Shown: piece by piece, positions 16,666-25,374 of the stretch
Layout: each line of letters begins with the position of its first letter
How positions within the stretch are numbered: the first letter of the stretch is position 1
Origin: Paenibacillus_AA sp045062745
GTDB lineage: Bacteria; Bacillota; Bacilli; Paenibacillales; NBRC-103111
DNA: 64,000 nt
Direction of reading: 5' to 3'
Assembly: GCF_045062745.1 (NCBI RefSeq)
Contig: NZ_JBJGED010000014.1
Location: forward strand, 1 to 64,000
Translations under genes and position numbers: made by a program
Notes under the pieces: model-generated
The model's input: only the letters and a program-made list of their open reading frames with translations
Told to the model about the DNA's origin: nothing
The model's database searches: none

Positions 16666-16691
16666 TACGATTGGAGGGCCAGGAAAGTTCA
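16666..16691 (-). promoter_or_regulatory. Autoregulatory SigY-type promoter
   Basis: Minus strand TGAACT (16686-16691), 16-base spacer, CGTA (16666-16669). B. subtilis SigY uses TGAACG, 16 bases, CGTC. The element is 40 bases before sigY. Confidence 0.7.
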
Positions 16692-16716
16692 TTGGGTTGA
16701 AAAAAATGTGGACAAA

Positions 16717-16741
16717 GAAAAAACCGTCCGGACTCGGACGG
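16717..16741 (-). terminator. Intrinsic terminator of the M24 peptidase gene
   Basis: Perfect stem CCGTCCG/CGGACGG with a four-base loop, followed on the minus strand by six T. It is about 117 bases past the stop. Confidence 0.75.
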
Positions 16742-16857
16742 GGATGTGAAGAGCGACGGACTCACGGCTGCAGTTCGATTTTATGGACGGCAAGAACGCG
16801 AGCCGCTAATCTGGCTCAGCAGGTTGCAGCCGTTCAAGGCGATCACGGGTTGGAGTA

Positions 16858-18084
16858 TCACCTTGGAACCGGTAATTGAATCAAGCCTTCCCGGGTCAGG
16901 CTCAGCTTCTCAAACCCGGTCTGGGTGATCGCGTACGAATTCTCGATCCCCACTACGCCGCGTCCGGGGAACGTGAACTTCGGCTCGATCGCGATGACCA
17001 TGCCCGGTTCGAGCGGCTGGATGAACCCGCGCGCCAGCACCGGCAGCTCGTCGATCTCCAGGCCGATGCCGTGGCCGAGGAATTTCACTTGGTCGCGGCC
17101 GAAGCCCATGAAGTGCTCGCTCAGCCCGGCCTGCTTCACCTGCTCGAGCGAGCCCATGTACAGCTCCTCGCCGCTCGTGCCGGGCCGCAGCCGCTCCTCG
17201 GTGCGGCGCAGCACTTCCTCGCTGAGCGCATAGGCGCGCCGCATGTCGTCCGGCAAGTCGCCGATCACGACCGTCCGGGTCTGATCGAACACGTAGCCGT
17301 CGATGCAGCAGCCGATGTCGATCAGGATCGGCTCGTTCGCGCCGATCGGCCGCCGGCTCGCGCTCTGCGGGCTGGCCGGGCCGAGGCCGAGCCCGCCGGC
17401 CGGCCCGTCGAAGTACGTCGGCTGCGAGGCCGCCTCCCCGGCTCCGACCATGCCGGTGATGATCTCCTGGTTGTAGCCGCGCACCCGCATGAGCCCCATA
17501 TGGCCGCTGCGCCGCAGGGCGTGCTCGATCGCGGCCATCAGCTCGAGCTCGGTCAGGCCCGGCCGGATGAGCGCCAGGGCCTGCTCGAATGCGGCGTCGG
17601 TCACCCGCGCCGCCGCCCGGATCGCCTCGAGCTCGCGAGGCGACTTGATCATGCGCGTCTCGCGGATGAGCCCGGACCCGTCCACCCAGCGGACGGACGG
17701 GAGGGCGGCCTCGAGCCGCTGGAACTGCTGCACCGGCAGCACGTCGTACTCGGCCGCCAGCACGACCGGCGGCGCGTCGGGCGCCCGGCCGCCGCCGAAC
17801 AGCCCGGGGCTCACCTCCGCGAGCCCCGCGAGGAACGTGCGCATCGAGCCGAGCTCGCGCACGGGCACGTCCGCCTCCCGCTCGGCCCGGAGCAAGCTGC
17901 GGCGGACGAAGTACACGGCCTCCCCTTCGGCCGGGAGGAATAAGTAACCGGTTTGCATCGAACCGGTGAGGTAGTATAGATCGACGTTCTGGGTGACGAT
18001 CAGCCCGTCGATCCCCACGTGGCGCATTTTATGCTGAAGCCGCTCGCGGCGCTGCGGCCGTTCATGATTCTGCTCCATTGCCAT
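16858..18084 (-). CDS. M24-family Xaa-Pro-type metallopeptidase
   Basis: A 408-residue protein with the creatinase N-domain (about residues 20-150) and a pita-bread catalytic domain. The five metal ligands are visible: Asp in LIDIGC, Asp in VFDQTRT, His in LGHGIGLEI, Glu in IAIEPKF and Glu in GIENSYAI. Such enzymes remove residues before proline or cleave Xaa-Pro dipeptides. A GC-rich, low-complexity insert (about residues 225-250, GLGLGPASPQSASRR) sits before the first ligand. The ATG at 18084 has GGGAG nine bases upstream. Cytoplasmic; no clear operon partners. Confidence 0.92.
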   Translation of the reverse strand: MAMEQNHERPQRRERLQHKMRHVGIDGLIVTQNVDLYYLTGSMQTGYLFLPAEGEAVYFVRRSLLRAEREADVPVRELGSMRTFLAGLAEVSPGLFGGGRAPDAPPVVLAAEYDVLPVQQFQRLEAALPSVRWVDGSGLIRETRMIKSPRELEAIRAAARVTDAAFEQALALIRPGLTELELMAAIEHALRRSGHMGLMRVRGYNQEIITGMVGAGEAASQPTYFDGPAGGLGLGPASPQSASRRPIGANEPILIDIGCCIDGYVFDQTRTVVIGDLPDDMRRAYALSEEVLRRTEERLRPGTSGEELYMGSLEQVKQAGLSEHFMGFGRDQVKFLGHGIGLEIDELPVLARGFIQPLEPGMVIAIEPKFTFPGRGVVGIENSYAITQTGFEKLSLTREGLIQLPVPR

Positions 18085-18183
18085 ACCCAATCGCTCCCTT
18101 TGCGAACCGTTTGCAGACGCTTCGTTGTGTCTTTTCCATTATACACCGGATAGCGACCAAGCAGGAAACGGGGAGAGGCAATC

Positions 18184-18209
18184 CGAATACATAGAGCGAA
18201 TACATAGAG
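18184..18209. repeat. 13-base tandem duplication
   Basis: CGAATACATAGAG occurs twice in direct tandem (18184-18196 and 18197-18209) upstream of the SMP-30-like gene. It may be a chance duplication or two regulator half-sites. Confidence 0.6.
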
Positions 18210-18249
18210 TGGAACCGATCCTAGAGTTAATAGAAAGGATGTGTCTACC

Positions 18250-19095
18250 TTGACTCAGCCGTACTACAAAAGCCAAGTGCTCACGCCGGCAGGCGGCTTC
18301 ACTTCCGGCATCGAGGGCCCTGCATGCGATGCGAACGGCATCGTCTACGCGGTCAACTACGAGCGGCAGCATACGATCGGGCGAGTGACCCCGGAGGGCG
18401 AGAGCAGCGTGTTCGTCGAGCTTCCGAAGGGCAGCACCGGAAACGGAATTCGCTTCAGCCGGGCCGGCGACATGTACGTAGCCGACTATACCGGCCACAA
18501 CATCCTGAAGGTCGACATGGCCACCCGTGCGATCTCCGTCTTCGCACACGAGCCGCGCATGAACCAGCCTAACGACATCGCCATTGCGGATGACGACGTG
18601 CTGTTCGCAAGCGATCCGAATTGGTCGCAGGGCACCGGTCAGCTGTGGCGGATCGGGACAGACGGCACCGTAACGCTGCTGGAGGCGGAGATGGGCACAA
18701 CCAACGGGATCGAAGTGAGCCCGGACAACAAGACGCTCTATGTGAACGAAACGCAGCAGCGGAACATCTGGGCGTATGATCTCTCGCCGGACAAACAGAT
18801 CAGCAACAAGCGGCTGCTCATCGCGTTCGACGATTATGGCATGGACGGCATGCGGTGCGACGTGGACGGCAACCTCTATGTGACGCGTTACGGGAAAGGC
18901 ACGATAGCAAAGGTGGCGCCGGACGGCACCCTTTTGGCCGAGATCGGGCTGCAGGGCCACAATTGCAGCAACGTCACCTTCGGCGGGCCTGACGGCTGCA
19001 CGTGCTATGTAATGCTGCAGGATGTCGGCAACATCGAGTCGTTCCGCGTGGAGCGTCCCGGGCGGGAGTGGGCGCTGATGCACGGGAAGCTGTAA
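18250..19095 (+). CDS. SMP-30/gluconolactonase-like beta-propeller protein
   Basis: A 281-residue protein of the six-bladed SMP-30/strictosidine-synthase type. Typical blade signatures are GIEGPACDANGIVYAVN, GNGIRFSRAGDMYVADY, NQPNDIAIADDDVLFASD, GTTNGIEVSPDNKTLYVNET and DGMRCDVDGNLYVTRY; their Glu, Asn and Asp residues form the calcium site of lactonases. Likely role: hydrolysis of a sugar lactone in the cytoplasm. TTG at 18250 is preferred over GTG at 18241, which touches the ribosome binding site. It is followed at once by a terminator, so it is a single-gene unit. Confidence 0.88.
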   Translation: MTQPYYKSQVLTPAGGFTSGIEGPACDANGIVYAVNYERQHTIGRVTPEGESSVFVELPKGSTGNGIRFSRAGDMYVADYTGHNILKVDMATRAISVFAHEPRMNQPNDIAIADDDVLFASDPNWSQGTGQLWRIGTDGTVTLLEAEMGTTNGIEVSPDNKTLYVNETQQRNIWAYDLSPDKQISNKRLLIAFDDYGMDGMRCDVDGNLYVTRYGKGTIAKVAPDGTLLAEIGLQGHNCSNVTFGGPDGCTCYVMLQDVGNIESFRVERPGREWALMHGKL

Positions 19096-19118
19096 GGTCC
19101 TGGCCATCTAAATGAAAG

Positions 19119-19157
19119 AGCTGTCCCTGTCAATGAAGACTTTTGGGACAGCTTTTT
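19119..19157 (+). terminator. Intrinsic terminator of the SMP-30-like gene
   Basis: Arms AGCTGTCCC and GGGACAGCT followed by TTTTTC. The A-rich other side could let it act weakly on the minus strand too, where the binding-protein gene ends 76 bases away. Confidence 0.8.
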
Positions 19158-19232
19158 CATGTCATTTTACGTAATCTCAACCTACCACTGGCCGTTTCGT
19201 TCGCACAAATCGCCTGGCCAAGGCCTTGTCGC

Positions 19233-20564
19233 CTATTTCATTTCTTCGCTTTGGATAACTTTATCCGCTTCCTCGTTCGCTTGGCGCAAAACCGTGTTGA
19301 TATCCGCGCCCTCTACAACCATGCTCTTCTGGGCGTTGCCGAGAATGCTGTAAACCTTGGAATCGAATTCCGTGGACGGCGGCACCGGCGCCGGCTTCAC
19401 TTTGAAAATGCCGGCCAAGTCTTTGCCTTCATACACCTTGGTGTCTTCCGCAAAATGAGTCCGCATTTCCGGGTTATTCAGCACGGTCAGGATGGTGCCC
19501 TTCTTATTCAAGCTTTCTTGCGTTTCATTCGCGATGATCGTCTCGATGACGCGATAGGCCGCTTCTTTGTTTTTCGCATTGGGCGGCACCAGGAAGGCTT
19601 GATACTCCGCTTCGCGGCCCACGCCGGGGCGATCGGCCATCGACGGGAATGCGCGAATGTCCCAATTGAGCGACGAGCCGGCTTCTTTCAGCGCCAGCAC
19701 GCGGCTCGTTAAGCCTTGGATCCAGAACGGGATCATCGCCAGCTTCTGTTCCTTCAGCATGTAATCAAGACCGTACACGTACTTCTTCTTGTCGTCGACG
19801 TATCCCGGAATATCATACGACTGCTTGAACAGCGAGAAGGCCTTGACATAGCCCGGCGTCGTCAGCGCCGCTTTCTGCAGCTTGTCGTCCAGAGTTGAAA
19901 GCGACATAGCGCGAGTGATCGTTTTCGGGGCCCCAATATCCAGACCGATATATTGTACACCGTTATCGGAGCGGGTTAACTTTTTGGCGATATCGATGTA
20001 TTGATCCCACGTCATGTTGTCGGTTGGGTAAGGCACGCCGAACTTATCGAAAATATCCTTGTTAATGACCATCGTGCCGTAGTTCATCGCATAAGGAATG
20101 CCGAATACCTCGCCGTTTTTCCCATACATCTTCATAGCGTTCACAATATCCGGATCCATGCGGCCGAGATCGATGTTTCGGCCCTTGATCGCATCGCGCA
20201 GGTCTCCGCCGAGGCCTACATCGAGGACGTCCGGCATATATACGTGCGTCGTGGCGATTAGATCCGGGATTTGACCGGAGGCCACCAGTTCGGCCAGATT
20301 AGCTGGCTTGATTTGCTCGATTTCGATGTTCGGGTACTTAGCCTTAACCGGGTTACCGAGCAAATTCGCCAAGTCGGCTTCGGTATTGATCGCGGCAGCA
20401 TAGGAATAGAACGTGATTTTAACCGGATCCTTGGTGAAATTGTCCGCCACCTTGGCGGACGGTTCTGCAGTACTCGTCGACTTTTCTTCGTTCCCTCCAC
20501 AGCCTGCCAGTACGGAGCCGATCAACACGACAACACATGTTAACACGAGTAAACGGTTCTTCAC
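19233..20564 (-). CDS. Sugar ABC transporter substrate-binding lipoprotein
   Basis: A 443-residue family 1 solute-binding protein. Signal sequence with lipobox LAGC (Cys near residue 22), then a Ser/Thr linker and two lobes. Inner motifs such as GIPYAMNYGTMVINKDIFDKFGVPYP are typical of carbohydrate-binding members. GTG start with AGGAG upstream. It is the last gene of the ROK/phosphodiester-glycosidase cluster, 42 bases after the second NAGPA-like gene, and is a second, unrelated-looking binding protein for a locus that has only one permease pair. Bound sugar unknown. Confidence 0.92.
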   Translation of the reverse strand: MKNRLLVLTCVVVLIGSVLAGCGGNEEKSTSTAEPSAKVADNFTKDPVKITFYSYAAAINTEADLANLLGNPVKAKYPNIEIEQIKPANLAELVASGQIPDLIATTHVYMPDVLDVGLGGDLRDAIKGRNIDLGRMDPDIVNAMKMYGKNGEVFGIPYAMNYGTMVINKDIFDKFGVPYPTDNMTWDQYIDIAKKLTRSDNGVQYIGLDIGAPKTITRAMSLSTLDDKLQKAALTTPGYVKAFSLFKQSYDIPGYVDDKKKYVYGLDYMLKEQKLAMIPFWIQGLTSRVLALKEAGSSLNWDIRAFPSMADRPGVGREAEYQAFLVPPNAKNKEAAYRVIETIIANETQESLNKKGTILTVLNNPEMRTHFAEDTKVYEGKDLAGIFKVKPAPVPPSTEFDSKVYSILGNAQKSMVVEGADINTVLRQANEEADKVIQSEEMK

Positions 20565-20606
20565 AGCTTCACTCTCCTAGAATAGGGATGAACAGCAGTT
20601 ACAAAA

Positions 20607-23093
20607 TTATTGAATATCAACCGACCACTCAGCCGCAGGGACAGAGGGATTCCCCGCTTTATCCTTCGCATAGAGCTTGATCTGCTGTTCGCCTACAGGA
20701 AGATCTTCCTGAGGCCGCCATTCCAGCCGACCCGACTCCGGCCGATAGTCCGGAATAACCGGAACGCGATTCAGCCACATCCTGATCGATGCGGGATCGA
20801 TCCCGCTCTCTTCGTCTCTCACAATGGCAGATATGGTCGGCCGCCTATCTGCACACGGAACGTTCGGGGACGGGGTTAAGTCCGTAAAAACCGGTCCGGT
20901 CACGTCCTCTCGCAACGTGGTATACTCCGCCCTGAATTCGTCCAGATAGATGCTGCCGCTATTCTTGTTGGCATCGGTAGTCTCGAGCAAATAGATCTCA
21001 CACACCCGAATCGGGTACGCAATCTGCTGCGGCAGCTCCGCACGGACGTACTTCCAATCATGCCAGTCCAATCCGCCGTCTTCGGTAAAATTTAAGTTGA
21101 TGATCTGATGGAACGCGTCCCGAATCGCCACCCGGAGCCAATGATTGCCCCCGTCGCCATAGACCCAGAGACCAAGCCGCTTCGGGCTGCCGTCGATAAG
21201 AACGCCAAGCTGCTCCCGATCGTCCACCAACTTGACGCCCGCTCTGGACAATCCGACCTGACCGGTAAAATCGTAGCTAAGCATGCCCGCAAAAGTGCCG
21301 AACCGTACAGGCTTCGGTCTGGCTACCTTCGTGATTCTCACGGAACCTTCGACCGCGTTATGGGACGAAGCTCTCAGATTCTCAATCTGCTCGAAGCCGG
21401 TAATAACAAAGTGCGGTTTGCCGATAACCACCGTACATTCCGCTTCGATATCCCCGTGCTTGGCCGTTACAACCACGGGCCCACGGGTATTCCCGGCCAT
21501 AAACACCCCCGGCTCCGTAACTGCTCCGTTCTGACCGTCAACCTTCCATTCCAATGCTTCGAAGGAGCATACCACATCGCTTCCGAGACTATCCTTGGCT
21601 GTAAAAATCAGCGGCGTGTTCTCTCCCACGTCAATGAGGGGGCTTAGCGCATGGAGCGATAATACCGATATCGCATCAGTCACTTCCACTTGAACGCGCT
21701 CGACCAAACCTTCATACCTGGCTTCCACCGTTCCACGGGCCTGGCAAGGTGAGGCCCTGAATCCCCCGTAGGCATCTAATCTCCCGATCTCGCCGGTTAC
21801 GTACCATTGAATCTGCTCATGTTCGACCTCGATCGGATTCCAGTTGGCATCCACTCCACTAACCTTGAATGACGTCCTGCTTCCGGCAAGAATACACAGC
21901 GACGGGCCGTGAGAGATTAGCAGCCGGTTGAGACGGCCTATCGGTGCCCGGCTGTACAGAACGACGGCATTGCCGATACTTCTCTCGAATCCGTCCGAGG
22001 GGGAATTTTGGAGGCTGGGGTGCCGGTCCCCGGGCAGCCTAGCGTAAGCCGTCACCGATCCCCCGCCATCGAGATTCATCGCATCCCGCATACCGATCGA
22101 CTGCAAGTAGGACGCACACTCAGCCAGTGTCATTCCGTCGGAATAACCGGGTTGTCTTCCGTCGATGACGATGAAGCTCAGTTTATCGTCGCTCAGAGCC
22201 GCAATCGTACGAGGATGTCGATCCAGGTTGCGGGATTGGGTGAAATCCAGGATCGATTCCTCGATCTCGCCGCCTCTCAACAACATCATGCCTAATGTAG
22301 AGTTGGCCGAGATGACCTGTACGGCATCGTTCACGCCTTGGTTATAGTCGATCGAGATCGTGAGCTCCATACCGCTCGTGACATGGAGGCGAACCCATTC
22401 CGCCTTCAGACCGAATGCGGCAATGACCAGACAGCCTCTTCGGATCGGGGAGTCGGACGCCATGTGAACGGATTCGACCACTCCTGTCACCGCTTGGCCC
22501 GGTACCAGGCGATCGCCCGAAAGGTCCTCCTCCCCGACGCGGACCACAATTTCCATTCCGCCTGCTTGAGTACGGGTGCTGTCGCCATACCGCCAGTTGT
22601 AGACAACTGCGTAATCGTCCTGTCGCGGATCGACAGAGCGGTTCACCGCATCGAGCGCCAATGGATCCGCGTCGTCATTCGTGCGCAGACTAGCATGCAT
22701 CACAACGCTTTCTATAAGCCGATAGCCACCGGTGCTTAAGCTCGCCAACAAGGCTTTCGTTCGGGTCGGGGAAGTAAAGATTTCGCGACCGGCCATCTGC
22801 AGTCCGGACGGGGTTCCGGAATAGCTGAAGAAGTCTCCGTTCATGGCGGCTATCGCCTGGCCGTTCTCCCAGTTCCTATGCTGGTGCAGCAGGTGACCGA
22901 CCGTTTCCAGCCGGTTCACCTTGCCGTGCGAGGACACGGGCACCCAATCGATCCACGATGAATTCCGCTCTACTTCAAGCCGATACACGGTTTCTCTTAA
23001 AGAGGATGCCGCGGCCACGCTTTTGCTGTACACGACTCCAGGGGCGAGGTGGAGTCTACGCTCTTCCGATACGCTCCATTTCTCCATGATCAT
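20607..23093 (-). CDS. Phosphodiester glycosidase (NAGPA-like), no signal peptide
   Basis: An 828-residue protein whose first half (about residues 15-390) is a phosphodiester glycosidase (NAGPA) domain: AAMNGDFFSYSGTPSGLQ, NDAVQVISANSTLG, IVIDGRQPGYSDGMTLAE and MNLDGGGSVTAY. NAGPA enzymes cut alpha-N-acetylglucosaminyl phosphodiesters. After it come Ig-like Big_2-type domains (about 400-565), a beta-sandwich that looks like a carbohydrate-binding domain (about 570-725), and a final Ig-like domain (about 735-828). It is a clear paralogue of the next gene upstream but has no signal sequence; its start lies only six bases after that gene's stop, so none can be missing upstream. ATG at 23093 or 23087. 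Confidence 0.87.
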   Translation of the reverse strand: MIMEKWSVSEERRLHLAPGVVYSKSVAAASSLRETVYRLEVERNSSWIDWVPVSSHGKVNRLETVGHLLHQHRNWENGQAIAAMNGDFFSYSGTPSGLQMAGREIFTSPTRTKALLASLSTGGYRLIESVVMHASLRTNDDADPLALDAVNRSVDPRQDDYAVVYNWRYGDSTRTQAGGMEIVVRVGEEDLSGDRLVPGQAVTGVVESVHMASDSPIRRGCLVIAAFGLKAEWVRLHVTSGMELTISIDYNQGVNDAVQVISANSTLGMMLLRGGEIEESILDFTQSRNLDRHPRTIAALSDDKLSFIVIDGRQPGYSDGMTLAECASYLQSIGMRDAMNLDGGGSVTAYARLPGDRHPSLQNSPSDGFERSIGNAVVLYSRAPIGRLNRLLISHGPSLCILAGSRTSFKVSGVDANWNPIEVEHEQIQWYVTGEIGRLDAYGGFRASPCQARGTVEARYEGLVERVQVEVTDAISVLSLHALSPLIDVGENTPLIFTAKDSLGSDVVCSFEALEWKVDGQNGAVTEPGVFMAGNTRGPVVVTAKHGDIEAECTVVIGKPHFVITGFEQIENLRASSHNAVEGSVRITKVARPKPVRFGTFAGMLSYDFTGQVGLSRAGVKLVDDREQLGVLIDGSPKRLGLWVYGDGGNHWLRVAIRDAFHQIINLNFTEDGGLDWHDWKYVRAELPQQIAYPIRVCEIYLLETTDANKNSGSIYLDEFRAEYTTLREDVTGPVFTDLTPSPNVPCADRRPTISAIVRDEESGIDPASIRMWLNRVPVIPDYRPESGRLEWRPQEDLPVGEQQIKLYAKDKAGNPSVPAAEWSVDIQ

Positions 23094-23099
23094 CCGGTA

Positions 23100-25361
23100 T
23101 CATTCCTTAGGCGTGTAGACGGCCGTAAAGTTATCGAAATATAACGTGCTGCTCGTTTTATTCCCGACGCTGCTCTCTTCCAAGGCGATATTGCGAATCT
23201 TGATCGGGAACACAGTGCCTACCGGTACCTGAAGCTCCACATAACGCCAACCGCTCCAGTTCAAACCGCCGATAGCCGTAAAGTTCCACAGTTTGTTCGC
23301 CTTATTGCCGTCCGTAATGCCAAGACGAAGATGATGCATCGTCTTATCTCCATAGACCCAAACCCCTAGACGCTCGGGCTTACCCGGAACAGGACGGCCT
23401 AGCTGACCGCGGTCATCGAGAAAATTGATGTAAGCCCCCGAAGTTCCCGTCGTTCCCGTAAAGTCGGTCGTAAACTTAGCTGCGTATTGACCGAATCGGA
23501 CAGGAGCCGGTGGACCGACCAGGGTCACGGTCGTCGAGCCGGGTACCGTGCGCACTTCGGACGCCGTAATCCGGGCCCCGCTTTCGAAGCTTTCGATTAC
23601 CGGCGATACCCCGATCTGAACCACGGCCTGAAAGGTAAAGGTTCCGTATTTCCCTGTAATCGTGCCGGATGAATTGCCGCTAGCCGCCGCTGTAAAGACA
23701 CCTTCTTCATTGATCGTTCCGATCGACGGGTCTGCCGACCAGTCGATTTGGTCATTCGACAGCGCGATGCGACGACCGTCCGCAGCATAGGCACTTGCCG
23801 TCATCTTCATGCTCGCGCCGTTCTCCAAGACGAAATCGCGCGGAGTCAGCTTGATCCGATCGATCTGATCGGTCACGGTTACTTCCGCGGAGGCGGATAT
23901 TTTCCCGCTCCGAGCTGTGACTGCGACTGTCCCGGTTGTCGGGCCCGCCGTCAAATACCCTTGGCTATCGATCTGTCCCGACGGGCCGGCAACCGACCAT
24001 TCCAATTCATCGATCGGCACCGGATTGTAATAGCGATCCAGTCCTTTCGCCTCCAGCTTCACCTTGCTTCCGGGCGCCGCCAGAATCGGTGCTTCCGGCC
24101 GGATCACGATATTCTCCAGCTTTTTGTCCGACTTCTTCGGCAGGACCATAATCGAATTAGCCACGGTGCGCTCAATACCGTCGGACGGACGATTGAGCAA
24201 AGTCGGAAGTTCGTCGCCGGGCTGTCTCGCGTAGTAAGTGGAGGAGCCTCCGCCGTCAAGGTTGATCGCTTGATCGGCTCCCAACGATTTCAAATATTTC
24301 GCTCCCTCCGCCAACGTCAATCCATTCGAATGTCCCGGCTGCCTGCCGTCCACGACGACGATGAACAGTTTTCCATCCTTCGTGCCGAGCATCGTTCGCG
24401 GTTCGCGCGACGTATTCAGACTGTCGGCAGGATCGAGAATTTCCGCCGGAATCTCACCGTCCAGCAGTAAAACCTTGCCCAAAGTGGAGTTCCCCGAAAT
24501 GACTTGCACGGCATCGTTAACGCCCTTATCGAAGGAAACGTCCATATGTACCGTCTCCCCAACCGCCAGATTCTGACGTACCCATTCTGCTTTCTCACCG
24601 GTAGCCGACAAAATCAGTTGATCCGGCAACAGTTCACTGTTATTCGCCGGCCTGATTGACACTACGGACCCTACAAGGCGCCTGCCCGCTTTCAATTGTC
24701 CGTCGTGGTTCTTGCCCTCGATGACGACTTCCACTCCTCCTGCCGGCACGTTGGTAGATTCGCCGAAGCGGGAATTGAACAGGAAGGCATGGTTCGTATG
24801 CGCGGCAGCCTGAGAACGGTTGATACTGTCCAGAACAAGCGATTCTCCCCCGGGCTTGCTAATCGTCGCGTTCATCGTCACCGAATGCTCGAGCTTTACG
24901 CGGCCATTTGGCAGCACCATAAGTAAAGTTTTAATCGTACTCGGCGAGATGATGATCTCCCCATCGGAGATTTGTAGACCGGAAGGCACCCCGACGGCAG
25001 TGAAGAAATCGCCGTTCACGGCAGCCGCGACCGGATGCCCCATTGCTTCCTGCTCCTGAAGCATATCGCCTACGCTTTCCCTTCCAAAGACCTCATTATG
25101 CAAGGAGAGCACTTTTAGATCGATGTTCGGATTTTGCGTGTCAATCTCCAAGACTTGCAGCGACTGCAGGGAATCGTATAAGTTCAGCTTCTTGCTGGAA
25201 TGGGACACTCCCGGGGCCAGCATGTAGGATTGTTCTTCAATGACCTGACTACTCGAATCATTATCAGCGAAAGCGGCAGTTTGTGGCGCCAGCCACTGGG
25301 GTCCGCCTAGCAAAACCCCGGCGATCAGCAAAGATAGAAAACCCAATCCTATTTTTTTCAT
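23100..25361 (-). CDS. Secreted phosphodiester glycosidase (NAGPA-like)
   Basis: A 753-residue protein with a signal peptide (MKKIGLGFLSLLIAG..., cleavage likely after AFA near residue 33). The NAGPA domain (about residues 40-410) has AAVNGDFFTAVGVPSGLQ, VVVDGRQPGHSNGLTLAE and INLDGGGSSTYYAR. Big_2-like domains (about 415-590) and a C-terminal beta-sandwich resembling a carbohydrate-binding module (about 595-753) follow. Its expected target is a sugar-1-phosphodiester, as in teichoic acids or phosphoglycans; the true substrate is unknown. GGGAGGG lies seven bases before ATG 25361; the gene follows the binding protein by 13 bases. Confidence 0.92.
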   Translation of the reverse strand: MKKIGLGFLSLLIAGVLLGGPQWLAPQTAAFADNDSSSQVIEEQSYMLAPGVSHSSKKLNLYDSLQSLQVLEIDTQNPNIDLKVLSLHNEVFGRESVGDMLQEQEAMGHPVAAAVNGDFFTAVGVPSGLQISDGEIIISPSTIKTLLMVLPNGRVKLEHSVTMNATISKPGGESLVLDSINRSQAAAHTNHAFLFNSRFGESTNVPAGGVEVVIEGKNHDGQLKAGRRLVGSVVSIRPANNSELLPDQLILSATGEKAEWVRQNLAVGETVHMDVSFDKGVNDAVQVISGNSTLGKVLLLDGEIPAEILDPADSLNTSREPRTMLGTKDGKLFIVVVDGRQPGHSNGLTLAEGAKYLKSLGADQAINLDGGGSSTYYARQPGDELPTLLNRPSDGIERTVANSIMVLPKKSDKKLENIVIRPEAPILAAPGSKVKLEAKGLDRYYNPVPIDELEWSVAGPSGQIDSQGYLTAGPTTGTVAVTARSGKISASAEVTVTDQIDRIKLTPRDFVLENGASMKMTASAYAADGRRIALSNDQIDWSADPSIGTINEEGVFTAAASGNSSGTITGKYGTFTFQAVVQIGVSPVIESFESGARITASEVRTVPGSTTVTLVGPPAPVRFGQYAAKFTTDFTGTTGTSGAYINFLDDRGQLGRPVPGKPERLGVWVYGDKTMHHLRLGITDGNKANKLWNFTAIGGLNWSGWRYVELQVPVGTVFPIKIRNIALEESSVGNKTSSTLYFDNFTAVYTPKE

Positions 25362-25374
25362 CCGTTTACCCTCC

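Noticed and set aside
16876..17943. Plus-strand frame of 355 codons
   Set aside because: Antisense shadow of the M24 peptidase gene in a very GC-rich stretch.
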